Source: Aequorivita echinoideorum (GTDB taxonomy: Bacteria; Bacteroidota; Bacteroidia; Flavobacteriales; Flavobacteriaceae). Taken from it: DNA of 64,000 nt. Below the pieces are notes generated by a model that saw nothing but the letters and a program-made list of their open reading frames with translations, made no database searches and was not told where the DNA came from. The DNA is taken from positions 124,001 through 188,000 of the forward strand of contig NZ_JAHCTB010000005.1 of the NCBI RefSeq assembly GCF_018476645.1, written 5' to 3'. Positions 27,542-36,561 of this stretch are shown in pieces. How positions within the stretch are numbered: position 1 is the stretch's first letter; every line of letters starts with the position of its first letter. The position numbers and the translations under genes are program-made.

Positions 27542-28210
27542 TTATCCGTTTTTTTCAAGCCACTGTTTCATTTCTGAAAAATTTTGGGGAGAAACGCCGT
27601 GGCCAACGGGAAATTCAGAATATTGGAAGTCGATGTTTAGATTTTCCAGAAATGGTTTGGTTTTTCTTGCCCAGTCTACAGGAATTACTTGATCTACTGA
27701 GCCGTGGGAAGTGTAAATTTTAAGGTTGCTAAAGTCATTATCAGCAAATCCTTCCTTTAAAATTTCAGTATTTACATAACCGCTGAGTCCAAGCACGTTT
27801 TTTACCTTTTCTGGATAGCTCAACGCAACCGCAAAACTTAAAATAGTTCCTTGGCTAAAACCAGCCAATGTTATATTGTTTGGATCAAGATTATATTTTT
27901 CTACGGCTTCATCAATGCACTGTGCAATTAAATCACGGGAAGCAATTGCTTGTTTATCATCGCTAAATTTGCCATCCGCACTATCAAAGTAAATATTGTA
28001 CCATGCATTTCCGTAAGGTTCCAATCGAATGGGGGCGCGAAAGGAAATGACGGCATATTTTTCCGGGAGCTCCGTTGCAAAAGCAAAAAGATCGTTTTCA
28101 TCGCTCCCAAAACCGTGAAGCATAATAATAGCCGGTGCTTTTTCTGAAGTATTTTTCGCTGGCTTAAAATTGTGTTCTAAACGTAAATCCTTTTTTTCCA
28201 TAGGTTGCAA
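27542..28210 (-). CDS. Phospholipase/carboxylesterase-family alpha/beta hydrolase
   Basis: Serine hydrolase of 222 residues, close in layout to YpfH and acyl-protein-thioesterase-like carboxylesterases. Motifs: MLHGFGSDENDLFAFATELP, nucleophile Ser119 in LAGFSQGT, the acid in SHGSVDQVIPVDWAR and the histidine in PVGHGVSPQ. Translation may start at 28210 or at the second ATG three codons later (MEKKDLRLEHNFKPA). No signal peptide, so it is cytoplasmic. Natural substrate not known. Confidence 0.85.
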   Translation of the reverse strand: MQPMEKKDLRLEHNFKPAKNTSEKAPAIIMLHGFGSDENDLFAFATELPEKYAVISFRAPIRLEPYGNAWYNIYFDSADGKFSDDKQAIASRDLIAQCIDEAVEKYNLDPNNITLAGFSQGTILSFAVALSYPEKVKNVLGLSGYVNTEILKEGFADNDFSNLKIYTSHGSVDQVIPVDWARKTKPFLENLNIDFQYSEFPVGHGVSPQNFSEMKQWLEKNG

Positions 28211-28244
28211 AAATAGAAAAGTCTTGAGGAATCGTGTAAAATTT

Positions 28245-28568
28245 TCAATTTAAAAAAGTAAACCATTCCTGAAACTTTTCGCTAAGCAATGGTATTCCGC
28301 CGCGTTTATTCAAAATTGCCATTAACCAGCAGAAAAGCCAAATCAACAAAACAACAGTCCAAAGTATGTCGCCAATTAAATAGTTAATTTGGGACTGAAT
28401 AACCACGGAAACCATAAACATCAAAAAAATTCCAAACATATTTTTAATATGCCAAGTGGCGAATGGATGCTTTTTTTCAGAATTCATAAAAAACGCAATA
28501 AAAAAACCTACAAACGGAGCATAGGCTATTACGGCTTCTCTCTTTCCAGCGGGTGCATTTTGCATCAC
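28245..28568 (-). CDS. Small integral membrane protein, 107 aa
   Basis: Three predicted membrane helices (AVIAYAPFVGFFIAFFM; MFGIFLMFMVSVVIQSQI; ILWTVVLLIWLFCWLMAIL) and a short cytoplasmic tail. This is the general shape of DUF4870-like proteins. The start overlaps the stop of the dihydroorotase-like gene by 4 bp, so it is the last gene of a coupled three-gene unit with that gene and the BatA-type gene. Role unknown. Confidence 0.65.
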   Translation of the reverse strand: MMQNAPAGKREAVIAYAPFVGFFIAFFMNSEKKHPFATWHIKNMFGIFLMFMVSVVIQSQINYLIGDILWTVVLLIWLFCWLMAILNKRGGIPLLSEKFQEWFTFLN

Positions 28569-29821
28569 TTGTTAAGAATTAATTTGTTGTTTGCCAAAAT
28601 TCCGTAGGGCTTTCCCTTTAATTTTTGGTCTAGGAAAGCCGAATTTTTTGAAGTGGAATAGATATCTGCTTCACTAAAAACCCACTCCGTATCTGGATTG
28701 AAAAGCGTTAACTCTGCTTTAGAGCCTTCCTCAAATTTTGTCGAATCGATTTTAAAAACTTCCCTTAAACCAGTCAATGCTTCGATGGATTTTTCAAAAC
28801 CAATCAATTTGTTCAATACGCCGAAACAAGCCTCAAGACCAATACTTCCAAACTTCGCGTGCTCAAATTCGGTTTTTTTATGTTCCGTATCTATAGGATT
28901 GTGATCGCTGGTTACGCCATCGATCGTGCCATCTTTCAGTCCTTTCAAAAGTGCTTTTGCGTCTTCCGAGGTTCGTAAGGGTGGCAATAATTTGTAATTC
29001 GTATTGAACTCTTCCAAAAGTTCATCGGTTAAAAACAAATTAAAAATCGAAACGCTACAGCTTACATTCAGCCCATTTTTCTTTGCCTCTTTTATTAAGG
29101 ATACCGATTTTTTAGTAGAAATGGTTGGAATATGAAGTTTTCCGCCGGTGTACTCCAAAATATAGAGATCGCGGATAATCTGCAGCTCTTCCGAAAGATT
29201 GGGTATACCTTTTAAACCGAGTTTTGTACTGTTCACTTCTTCATTTGCGACACCGTTTTTCGCTACGGATTTTTCAAAAGGAAAAGATTGCACCAGTCCA
29301 TCAAAATTCTGCGAATATTGAAGCGCTATTTTCAGCAGATTTGCATTCTCGATTGGAATTTTATAATCGTAAAATGAAATGGCGCCTTCATTCGTCATAT
29401 CAAAAAGTTCAGCCAGATCTATGCTTTTGCTGCCCAAAGTTAGTGCGCCAATAGGGTACAATTTTACTGCGTGGCCCTCGGCCTTCGTTTTAATAAATTT
29501 TATTTGCGCTTTCGCATCGGTTACTGGAAAAGTATTCGCATTTACCGCAACTGCAGTAAAACCGCTGATGGCGGCGGTATTTAAACCGTTTTCAATTGTT
29601 TCCCTTTCCTCAAATCCTGGTTCGCCGAAAGATACGCTACTGTCAAACCAGCCGCGGGAAACGTGGAGATTTTCCAATGAAATTTCCTTGATATTCTTTT
29701 TCGATGAAATACTTGCGGCAATTTTTGAAATTTTGCCTTTTTCAATTAAAATGTCGCGTTTTTTTAAATGATGTTTACTTGAAGGTTCAACAATAACAGC
29801 CGATTTTAAGAGTATGTTCAT
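28565..29821 (-). CDS. Dihydroorotase-like protein lacking metal ligands (probable non-catalytic)
   Basis: Amidohydrolase-fold protein of 418 residues homologous to the dihydroorotase of pyrimidine synthesis. The family landmarks can be followed (FGEPGFEERETIENGLNTAA; GLKGIPNLSEELQIIRDLYI; LPPLRTSEDAKALLKGLKDG; VTSDHNPIDTEHK). The metal ligands are lost: the DxHxH motif reads D-S-S-V-S at 60-64, HIxHxS reads HIPTIST, and the EVTPHHL segment reads SVSIFNLFL. Only the SDH aspartate remains. It is therefore probably a pseudo-dihydroorotase, perhaps a structural partner of aspartate carbamoyltransferase as known elsewhere. It overlaps both neighbours by 4 bp. Confidence 0.85.
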   Translation of the reverse strand: MNILLKSAVIVEPSSKHHLKKRDILIEKGKISKIAASISSKKNIKEISLENLHVSRGWFDSSVSFGEPGFEERETIENGLNTAAISGFTAVAVNANTFPVTDAKAQIKFIKTKAEGHAVKLYPIGALTLGSKSIDLAELFDMTNEGAISFYDYKIPIENANLLKIALQYSQNFDGLVQSFPFEKSVAKNGVANEEVNSTKLGLKGIPNLSEELQIIRDLYILEYTGGKLHIPTISTKKSVSLIKEAKKNGLNVSCSVSIFNLFLTDELLEEFNTNYKLLPPLRTSEDAKALLKGLKDGTIDGVTSDHNPIDTEHKKTEFEHAKFGSIGLEACFGVLNKLIGFEKSIEALTGLREVFKIDSTKFEEGSKAELTLFNPDTEWVFSEADIYSTSKNSAFLDQKLKGKPYGILANNKLILNK

Positions 29822-31737
29822 TTGTGGAATTTTAAAATAAGCATTTCAAGTATCAGGAACAGCAATGCAAAAATAGCAAACCATTTCCAAAAACTGTTGA
29901 TGGAATTTTGCTCTGCAATGTTTTCAAAAAGCGATTCCACTGAGCTGAAAGTTTTCGCTCCTTGCCAATCCTCAGCGTTTAAATAGTTGAGATTGCTTTC
30001 TGAACGGTCATAATTATAGCTCACATTTTCCAAGAATTCTTCCTTACTGAAAATTTCATAGATGCCGGCAGCATTGGGCTCATCCGTCGTTGTAATCAAA
30101 ACTTGGTTTGCTTTTGTCTGCTGAAGTGGAATGAAATTTTCTGTTTCAGTTTTAAGAGTTAAAATTTCATCGGAACCTAATTTTACGGGAACCGCAAAAG
30201 TATTTTGTGAGCCAATTTCATAATATAAATCCGGTAAAGCGAGACTTAATTGGCTCATATTGTAAATAGTCGGTACAACTAAAGGTGAATTCTGAAAATT
30301 GGAATTTTCGGTATTTATGGGTGAAGTGAAAAAATAATTTTTTCCACTTTGGAGCAAAAACGGTTTTCCATCTTCATAGGTGAGTGCCGCGGAAGCATTT
30401 GAAGCAACATTGTAAAAGGAATTGACCGTGGGGTACTGAAAGTTAACTACTTGTTTTTCAAATACATTTTCAAAAAGTGGGTGCGAAAACATAATTTTCG
30501 TGATTCTTTTTTCCTGTGGAAGTAAATTCTCCAATGTTCCCAAATCTAATAAGGATAAAACGGAATTATAATTACCCACTTCTGCCTGCCCAGATGGAAT
30601 TATCAAAACGCTGCCACCACCTTCACTAAAAGCTTTCAACGCAGTTGCTAAAGGGGCGGGAATCTCTGTTAATTCATTTAAAATGATGAAATTTTGGTCG
30701 GGAATTTCATTGTAATTGAGATTGCGGAATGGCTGTTGCACAAAATCAAATTCCTCGGTATTAAAAAGGCGCTGGAGATAATTGCCATCAGCTTCATTGA
30801 TAGCCAATACTTTGATTTTTTTCGGCTTATTTATATTGAAAAACAAGGTGTTATCAAAAGGAATGTTGGGTTCCGTCAATTCAATTCTTCCGTTAAAACC
30901 TTCGGTATTTTCAATCTCAAAATCTATTGTGTTGCTATTTTTTTCTGAAAAGTCTACTGCAGTTTTAGCCACTAGTTTTTCGCCATTGAATAAGGAAATG
31001 GGGGTTTGTTTTAAATCCTCCCCATTCGCTGAAATTCTCACGGTTAATTGAACGTTGGCAGAATTTTTTGAAGCAATATAAACGCTATCTATCGCTATGT
31101 TTGAAGGATTCACAGGTTTCAGTTGCACCACATTTACATTCATATTTTCCGGTATTTCCGGAAAAGTTTCCTTTACCTGAAAATCAGAAATAAGCAGCAG
31201 CTGCCTTTGAACATCATTTTCTTTTGAAAAAAATTGATCTGCTTTCAATAGAATTTGGGACGGTGTCAATTGATTTTGTGAATACTCCAAGCCTAGAATT
31301 TCGTTTTTAAAATCCTGTACCGAAACATTTTTTCTTTCAGAATTATTGGAGAACCAACTTAATTTTTCTGCTGTAATATTTTCAAACAGGTTTTGCGCAG
31401 CCCTTTGCAACATAGGGCCATCGCTACCTTTCGCCTGCATACTAAAAGAATTATCAATATAGATAACGGTCTCTTTATTAGTACTCAAAGCAGTTTTGGA
31501 AGCAGAAAACGGTTGTGCAAAGGCAATAATAACGCAGGCAAGTGCAAGCATTCTTGCCAATAAGGTTAACCATTTTTTGAGTTGTGAACTTTTCCGTGTT
31601 TGGATTGTTACTTTTTTCAGAAAAGCAACGTTCGTGAATTCCACTTTCTGAAATCTGCGAAGCTGAAAAAGATGAATGAATATTGGGATGAGCAGTAAAA
31701 AGAGGGCGTAGAGAATTTCTGGGTGTTTAAACTGCAT
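29818..31737 (-). CDS. BatA-type membrane protein with N-terminal aerotolerance domain
   Basis: 639 residues. The N-terminal BatA domain (MQFKHPEILYALFLLLIPIF; IHLFQLRRFQKVEFTNVAFL) has two membrane helices. It is followed by a vWA-like segment with a partial MIDAS start (ETVIYIDNSFSMQAKGSDGP) and a long periplasmic region. A C-terminal helix (SFWKWFAIFALLFLILEMLI) closes the protein. Proteins of this shape appear in Bacteroidota envelope operons; a role in envelope stability is inferred only. The gene heads the coupled unit with the dihydroorotase-like and small membrane protein genes. Confidence 0.85.
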   Translation of the reverse strand: MQFKHPEILYALFLLLIPIFIHLFQLRRFQKVEFTNVAFLKKVTIQTRKSSQLKKWLTLLARMLALACVIIAFAQPFSASKTALSTNKETVIYIDNSFSMQAKGSDGPMLQRAAQNLFENITAEKLSWFSNNSERKNVSVQDFKNEILGLEYSQNQLTPSQILLKADQFFSKENDVQRQLLLISDFQVKETFPEIPENMNVNVVQLKPVNPSNIAIDSVYIASKNSANVQLTVRISANGEDLKQTPISLFNGEKLVAKTAVDFSEKNSNTIDFEIENTEGFNGRIELTEPNIPFDNTLFFNINKPKKIKVLAINEADGNYLQRLFNTEEFDFVQQPFRNLNYNEIPDQNFIILNELTEIPAPLATALKAFSEGGGSVLIIPSGQAEVGNYNSVLSLLDLGTLENLLPQEKRITKIMFSHPLFENVFEKQVVNFQYPTVNSFYNVASNASAALTYEDGKPFLLQSGKNYFFTSPINTENSNFQNSPLVVPTIYNMSQLSLALPDLYYEIGSQNTFAVPVKLGSDEILTLKTETENFIPLQQTKANQVLITTTDEPNAAGIYEIFSKEEFLENVSYNYDRSESNLNYLNAEDWQGAKTFSSVESLFENIAEQNSINSFWKWFAIFALLFLILEMLILKFHK

Positions 31738-31782
31738 TCCTGTAAATATTGCTCAAAGATAAAAAATGGAACTTAATTCGCC

Positions 31783-32976
31783 TTACTTATGCACGGTAAA
31801 GGTGAAAATACTGCCCTTTCCAGGCTCAGATTCCAGAGATATTTGACCTTGCAATTTTGAAACCAAACTTTTTACGGTTGCTAGGCCAATTCCCGTCCCT
31901 TCATTTCCATTTCTATCCTTAACGCCAGTTGTTTTAAAAAGACTAAAAATTTCTTCCTGCACGCCCATATCGATTCCCATTCCATTATCCCTGATGGAAA
32001 ATTTATGATATTCCGGTTCACTGATGTACGTTACGGCGACAAGTCTTTTTTGATTCATATTGTATTTCAGGGAATTATCAATCAAATTAATAAAAATCTG
32101 CATCAAGGCAGATTTGTTCACTTTTTTCAGGATTCCTTCCGTTGGATAAATGAATTCAATATCATCTACTATAAGAATTTCCTTTAGTTCCTCAAAAAAA
32201 TCTTTTAAATAGATATCTTCTTTTGACGCGCCCAAAAGCTCATCAGATTTATAAAATTTCAAAATACCATTGATGTAATTTTTAAGGGTAGAGGAAGATT
32301 CTTCAATATAGGTCAGGTATTCCTGCGATTCATCCGTTAAATTTTCATTTTCTTCCCGCAGCAGTTGGGTGAGTGAAGTGATGTTTGCCAAGGGAGATTT
32401 TAAATCGTGGGATACCAAATGGGCAAATTTTATTAAACGCTCGTTTCTGTTTTGCAATTCCGTTTGAAATTCCATCAACAACGAGTTTTTCTTCCGAAGC
32501 TCAAAAAGATTGGTCACTTGTTTTGCTAGAGCTTTTAAAGCAGATATCTGGACATCGTTCAACTTTCTGGGCGCGTGGTCAAATACACACAATGTGCCCA
32601 GCACAAATCCACTTGAATTAATAAGCGGGACTCCCGCATAAAATATGGCATCAATATCCCAAACCAATGGATTGTCGTGAAATCTACCATCTTTTCTGGC
32701 GTCCTCGATGACGAAGATTTCAGCATCACTATTTATGGCGTGTCCGCAAAATGAAAGCTCTCGTGGCGATTGATTAAAATCCAATCCATAATGCGATTTG
32801 AAAAAATTTCGATCTTTATCTAAAAGCGTTATGAGTGAGATAGGGACCTCGCAGATTGTGGCAATCAGTTTGGTAATGTTATCAAAATCATCTTCAGAAA
32901 GTGTATCGAGTAGATTGTATTTTTTCAGCTCTGCTAATCTTTCAGACTCATTTTCGGGGATTTCTGGGGCAATCAT
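31783..32976 (-). CDS. GAF-domain sensor histidine kinase (copy 1)
   Basis: Cytoplasmic histidine kinase of 397 residues. A GAF domain spans about 20-160 (NLLDTLSEDDFDNITKLIAT, LSFCGHAIN, EDARKDGRFHDNPLV, GTLCVFD). The HisKA box LVSHDLKSPLANIT carries phospho-acceptor His190. The HATPase_c domain has NLIDNSLKYN, DNGMGID and GTGIGLATVKSLV. There is no membrane segment and no response regulator next to it. It is a tandem paralogue of the gene at 33067-34275, co-linear without gaps from residue 1 to the His box. Confidence 0.93.
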   Translation of the reverse strand: MIAPEIPENESERLAELKKYNLLDTLSEDDFDNITKLIATICEVPISLITLLDKDRNFFKSHYGLDFNQSPRELSFCGHAINSDAEIFVIEDARKDGRFHDNPLVWDIDAIFYAGVPLINSSGFVLGTLCVFDHAPRKLNDVQISALKALAKQVTNLFELRKKNSLLMEFQTELQNRNERLIKFAHLVSHDLKSPLANITSLTQLLREENENLTDESQEYLTYIEESSSTLKNYINGILKFYKSDELLGASKEDIYLKDFFEELKEILIVDDIEFIYPTEGILKKVNKSALMQIFINLIDNSLKYNMNQKRLVAVTYISEPEYHKFSIRDNGMGIDMGVQEEIFSLFKTTGVKDRNGNEGTGIGLATVKSLVSKLQGQISLESEPGKGSIFTFTVHK

Positions 32977-33066
32977 ATAATTTTATAGCTATCCTTTTTT
33001 TGGATTGCGGTAAATATAGTTTTATATGAGTCAATCTGAAAATTTCTTAACAGGATATTATAACAA

Positions 33067-34275
33067 TTATATATCGCTGCGTTTTATGGTGAAGTGGAAG
33101 GTGGTGCCTCTACCTAATTTTGAAGCTACTGAAATAGTCCCGCCAAGTCTTTCAACTAATTTTTTAACGGTTGAGAGCCCAATACCATTACCTTTTTTAC
33201 CGAATCGATCATTTTCGGCTGCAGTTTTGAAAATTTCAAAAATGTCAGAAATTTTATTCTTTGGTATTCCTATTCCGTTATCTGCAATTTGAAAATGATA
33301 TTCTTTAGATTCTTTCCAGCAAGAAATATCAATAATTATCTTGTCTTTATCGTTGTACTTTAGACTGTTGGTCAAGAGGTTGATAAAAATTTGTTCTAAA
33401 GCAACTCTATTACCTAGGAGTTCAATGTTTTTTTCCGGAAGGTTTATTTCACACTCTCCATCAATATTCAATAACTCAATAATTTCCTCGAAGAGTGCAT
33501 TGCTATCAAACCTTTCGGCTTCACGTTTCACTATGTTATCACTTTCATAGTGTTCCAGTAGCCCAGAAATATATTCGCTTAGTGTGAAAGAAGATTGTTT
33601 AATGTAATCCAAATATTCCCGACCTTGATCGTCAAGAAATTTTCCATATTTCGATCTCAAAATATCGGAGGTGATAATCATATTTGCCAGCGGCATTTTC
33701 ATATCGTGGCTTACCAGTCCGGCAAAGTTTTTCAACTCATCATTTCTGGCTTTTAATTCCTCTTGAAGAACCAATAATGCCTCATTCTTTTTGCGCGCTT
33801 CAAACAACCGAACTACTTGATATGCCAATGCTTTTAGTGCATCTTTTTGGCTTTTTGAAAGTGTACGAGGTTTGGTGTCAAAAATGCAAAGGGTGCCAAG
33901 CGTGAATCCATCAGGGCTTACAAGCTTTACACCTGCATAGAAGACTGCATTTTTTTCCAGCACAAGTGGATTGTCCTTAAACCGAATGTCCTTGCGCGCG
34001 TCTTCAACGATAAATAAATTTTCCTCATTTAATATTGCGTGGCCACAAAAGGAAATATCGCGCGGAGATTCGTCAAAATCCAAACCGTAATGCGATTTCA
34101 AAAAATTGCGGTCAGAGTCCAAAAGGGTTACAAGTGATATGGGGACGTCACAAATACTTGCGGTAAGAGCCGTAATGTTGTCAAAATCCTTTTCGGGCAA
34201 AGTGTCCAAAAGGTTGTAAGATTTTACTGCGGCCAACCGAAGTTGTTCGTCTTTAGGTGTTGCGGGTTCTATCAA
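33067..34275 (-). CDS. GAF-domain sensor histidine kinase (copy 2)
   Basis: Paralogue of the neighbouring kinase with the same layout: GAF domain (LSFCGHAIL in the variant SFCGHAILNEEN, EDARKDIRFKDNPLV, GTLCIFDTKP), H-box LVSHDMKMPLANM with His190, and HATPase_c (NLLTNSLKYN, DNGIGIP, GNGIGLSTVKKLV). I place the start at TTG 34275. It aligns with residue 1 of copy 1, and a promoter with TACTTTTG sits inside the longer frame that begins at 34335. The 90-bp gap between the two kinases has no terminator that I can see. Confidence 0.88.
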   Translation of the reverse strand: MIEPATPKDEQLRLAAVKSYNLLDTLPEKDFDNITALTASICDVPISLVTLLDSDRNFLKSHYGLDFDESPRDISFCGHAILNEENLFIVEDARKDIRFKDNPLVLEKNAVFYAGVKLVSPDGFTLGTLCIFDTKPRTLSKSQKDALKALAYQVVRLFEARKKNEALLVLQEELKARNDELKNFAGLVSHDMKMPLANMIITSDILRSKYGKFLDDQGREYLDYIKQSSFTLSEYISGLLEHYESDNIVKREAERFDSNALFEEIIELLNIDGECEINLPEKNIELLGNRVALEQIFINLLTNSLKYNDKDKIIIDISCWKESKEYHFQIADNGIGIPKNKISDIFEIFKTAAENDRFGKKGNGIGLSTVKKLVERLGGTISVASKLGRGTTFHFTIKRSDI

Positions 34276-34306
34276 GTCTGAAATTCCTCGTACTTTAAAT
34301 AAGTAC

Positions 34307-34335
34307 CAAAAGTAACTAAATTTTCGACATTCCAA
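34307..34335 (-). promoter_or_regulatory. Promoter of GAF kinase copy 2
   Basis: Read leftwards, TTG (34335-34333), 18 bases, TACTTTTG (34314-34307), then a leader of about 25 bases to TTG 34275. Confidence 0.55.
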
Positions 34336-34363
34336 GTAAAGTTAAACAAATGTTAATAGGAAT

Positions 34364-35146
34364 TTAATTTTTTTTGTTTTCGGTAAATTTTTCAAAGGCT
34401 CCCAATCCAAAAAGAGCAAAATCATATTTCACAGGATCGTGCTTATCCAATTTTCGCAAGGCGTCATCCAATTCCTCCAAAGCTTTCGAGTCGTTTTGTT
34501 TTCGCTTCAATAAATTTAATTGACGAGCGACGTTGCCACTATGGACATCAAGCGGACAAGAAAGTTGGGAAGGGGAAAGGCTCTCCCAAATGCCGAAATC
34601 CACGCCAGCATTGTCATTTCTTACCATCCACCGTAAAAACATATTGATGCGTTTAGCTGCTGAGTTTTTTAGCGGATCGCTTATGTGTTTTTGCGTGCGG
34701 GGAAGATGGGGAAGACTAAAAAAGACTTTTTTGAAATGATGGATTGCGGGCTGCAACGAATTTTTTTCGGCGTATTTTGAAAAAACATATTCCAAACCGC
34801 CGTGATTAATATAAATGTTATTTAAAGATTTAAAAAAATACGCCAAATCTATATGGTTAAAAGTTCTGTGGACGAAAGGCTCTACATTCGAAAAATTTTC
34901 TTCAGAAAAATCCATCACGAAATCGTAGGGCGAATTGCCCATAATTTCAACGAGGCGTTTCCCATTATTTATGATGCTTTTTCTATTTCCCCACGCAATA
35001 GTTGCAACCAGAAAGGCAGAAATTTCAATATCTTCCTTTTTCGTAAAAAGATGTGGAATTTGAATGGGGTCCGACTCAATAAAACTGGGATGATTGTAAA
35101 CAGTAACCTTTTCGTCGAGGAAATCCTTCAGCTCGTTTTGTTTCAT
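34364..35146 (-). CDS. TIGR02757-family protein
   Basis: Conserved protein of 260 residues matching my memory of the TIGR02757 (DUF2400) family. Marks: [59 protein letters not shown] and [19 protein letters not shown]. The helical pattern with the DVHSG segment resembles helix-hairpin-helix DNA glycosylase folds, but no activity is established. The start overlaps the stop of the LolD-like ATPase by 4 bp (ATGA), so the two are co-translated. Confidence 0.88.
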   Translation of the reverse strand: MKQNELKDFLDEKVTVYNHPSFIESDPIQIPHLFTKKEDIEISAFLVATIAWGNRKSIINNGKRLVEIMGNSPYDFVMDFSEENFSNVEPFVHRTFNHIDLAYFFKSLNNIYINHGGLEYVFSKYAEKNSLQPAIHHFKKVFFSLPHLPRTQKHISDPLKNSAAKRINMFLRWMVRNDNAGVDFGIWESLSPSQLSCPLDVHSGNVARQLNLLKRKQNDSKALEELDDALRKLDKHDPVKYDFALFGLGAFEKFTENKKN

Positions 35147-35802
35147 TGAATAATTTTTCCGTCCTGCATCACCAGTTTTCGGTCGGCCATATTGGCAAGC
35201 TCTTCATTGTGTGTTACAATTACGAAGGTCTGGCCGAATTGATCACGAAGCGTAAAAAATAAATTATGAAGATTTTCAGCACTTTCCGTATCCAGATTTC
35301 CACTTGGCTCATCAGCTAGGATTATGGATGGGTTATTGATGAGCGCCCGCGCAACGGCCACGCGTTGTTGCTCACCGCCAGAAAGTTCATTCGGTTTATG
35401 GTCTTCACGGTGTGATAGCCCAAGGAATGAAAGCAATTCCTTCGCGCGTTTTATTGCCTCCGGTTTAGGCGTATTTTTTATGAAGGCAGGGATGCAAACA
35501 TTTTCAATCGCAGTAAATTCGGGTAAAAGCTGATGGAATTGAAAAATAAAACCCAAATTTTCATTCCTGAATTGCGCCAATTTTTTTCCGGAGAGCGATC
35601 CTACATCGATGCTATTTATTTTAAGCGAACTTTTAGTGTCATGAATAGTATCCAGTGTCCCCAAAATTTGCAAAAGCGTGGTCTTACCTGCTCCCGAAGC
35701 CCCAACGATTGAAACAATTTCACACTTTTTTATATGAAGATCTACACCTTTCAATACGTGAAGGTGGTCATAATATTTATGGATATTTATCGCTTCAATC
35801 AT
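35143..35802 (-). CDS. ABC transporter ATP-binding protein, LolD/MacB-like
   Basis: ATPase subunit of 219 residues in the LolD/FtsE/MacB group. Walker [14 protein letters not shown] (about 33-45), Q-loop [19 protein letters not shown], signature [15 protein letters not shown], Walker [13 protein letters not shown] and the H-loop IVTHNEELA are all intact. The Q-loop text is typical of LolD, which releases lipoproteins from the inner membrane. No LolC/E permease gene is next to it, so the partner must lie elsewhere. Coupled to the TIGR02757 gene. Confidence 0.88.
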   Translation of the reverse strand: MIEAINIHKYYDHLHVLKGVDLHIKKCEIVSIVGASGAGKTTLLQILGTLDTIHDTKSSLKINSIDVGSLSGKKLAQFRNENLGFIFQFHQLLPEFTAIENVCIPAFIKNTPKPEAIKRAKELLSFLGLSHREDHKPNELSGGEQQRVAVARALINNPSIILADEPSGNLDTESAENLHNLFFTLRDQFGQTFVIVTHNEELANMADRKLVMQDGKIIQ

Positions 35803-35878
35803 ATTTTATAATTAATGGTGTGAAAGTACTATTTAATGAGGAACCATACAATTTGAAATAAAATATTGTTTCAAACTT

Positions 35879-35894
35879 TGGCAGGTTTATTGTA
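35879..35894 (+). promoter_or_regulatory. Weak sigma-54-like site before the 100-aa membrane protein
   Basis: TGGCAGGTTTATTGTA has GG and TTG blocks at RpoN spacing but mismatches at Y (G) and the minus-12 C (T). It would give a leader of about 10 bases to ATG 35915. Confidence 0.25.
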
Positions 35895-35914
35895 GTTCTA
35901 AAGAAAAAAGAATT

Positions 35915-36217
35915 ATGAAAGATTATAAATATAAACTACTTACACGCGGTATTATTTACGATGCCATTGGTATGGTTACTATGGTAATTCCCTTCATCGG
36001 TCCTTTTCTCGATATTATCTGGGCGCCAATTGCAGCCAAGGAAATGAGCAAAATGTATGATGGTTACAAGGGGAAAATAGCATCGGTTCTTGTATTTTTG
36101 GAAGAGATTTTGCCTTTTACAGACGTGATTCCTACGTTTACATTAATGTGGCTATACACTTATGTTTGGAGAAAACAACCTGAGCCGAAGGCAATTAAAA
36201 TCAAGGTTAATGAATAA
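35915..36217 (+). CDS. Small membrane protein, 100 aa
   Basis: Not recognised. It has two hydrophobic stretches (GIIYDAIGMVTMVIPFIGPF; VIPTFTLMWLYTYVWR) separated by a charged loop (AKEMSKMYDGYKGKIASVLV) and a lysine-rich tail. It is a single-gene unit closed by a strong terminator. Confidence 0.7.
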   Translation: MKDYKYKLLTRGIIYDAIGMVTMVIPFIGPFLDIIWAPIAAKEMSKMYDGYKGKIASVLVFLEEILPFTDVIPTFTLMWLYTYVWRKQPEPKAIKIKVNE

Positions 36218-36224
36218 TAAAACT

Positions 36225-36249
36225 AAATCCCAGAAATGGGATTTTTTTG
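36225..36249 (+). terminator. Terminator after the 100-aa membrane protein
   Basis: AAATCCCA pairs perfectly with TGGGATTT around a GAAA tetraloop, followed by TTTT. Confidence 0.85.
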
Positions 36250-36261
36250 TATTGTAAAATT

Positions 36262-36561
36262 TTATTTGAATAAAAACCCAAGGCCCATTCTGCGGAGCAT
36301 CATTTTTTCAAAATTCCAAAAAAAGTTGAATTCACCAAAGAGCCATCCAAAAAACACCAATAATATTTGATAAATGGGAAGAATGACTAAAATCCGGAAA
36401 GGCCAATAGATGTACCATCCCATTTCTTTTTTAATTGCGAACGCTTCCGTGAGCGGTTCAGCGAGTTTTGCCGAAGAACTTCCCGTAACGGCAAATACCA
36501 ATAGAATTACGAAAAATTGCCAGTTGGAAGACACATTCCAGCGTTGTTTGAGTTTTTTCAA
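36262..36561 (-). CDS. DUF6787-like membrane protein, 99 aa
   Basis: Two membrane helices (NWQFFVILLVFAVTGSSSAKL; WPFRILVILPIYQILLVFFG) with an aromatic tail (FNFFWNFEKMMLRRMGLGF). It fits my memory of the flavobacterial DUF6787 family; function unknown. It overlaps the upstream lipoprotein gene by 4 bp, so the pair is co-translated. Confidence 0.7.
   Translation of the reverse strand: MKKLKQRWNVSSNWQFFVILLVFAVTGSSSAKLAEPLTEAFAIKKEMGWYIYWPFRILVILPIYQILLVFFGWLFGEFNFFWNFEKMMLRRMGLGFLFK

Noticed and set aside
34276-34335. 20-residue N-terminal extension of GAF kinase copy 2
   Set aside because: A promoter lies inside it, and copy 1 aligns from the TTG at 34275.
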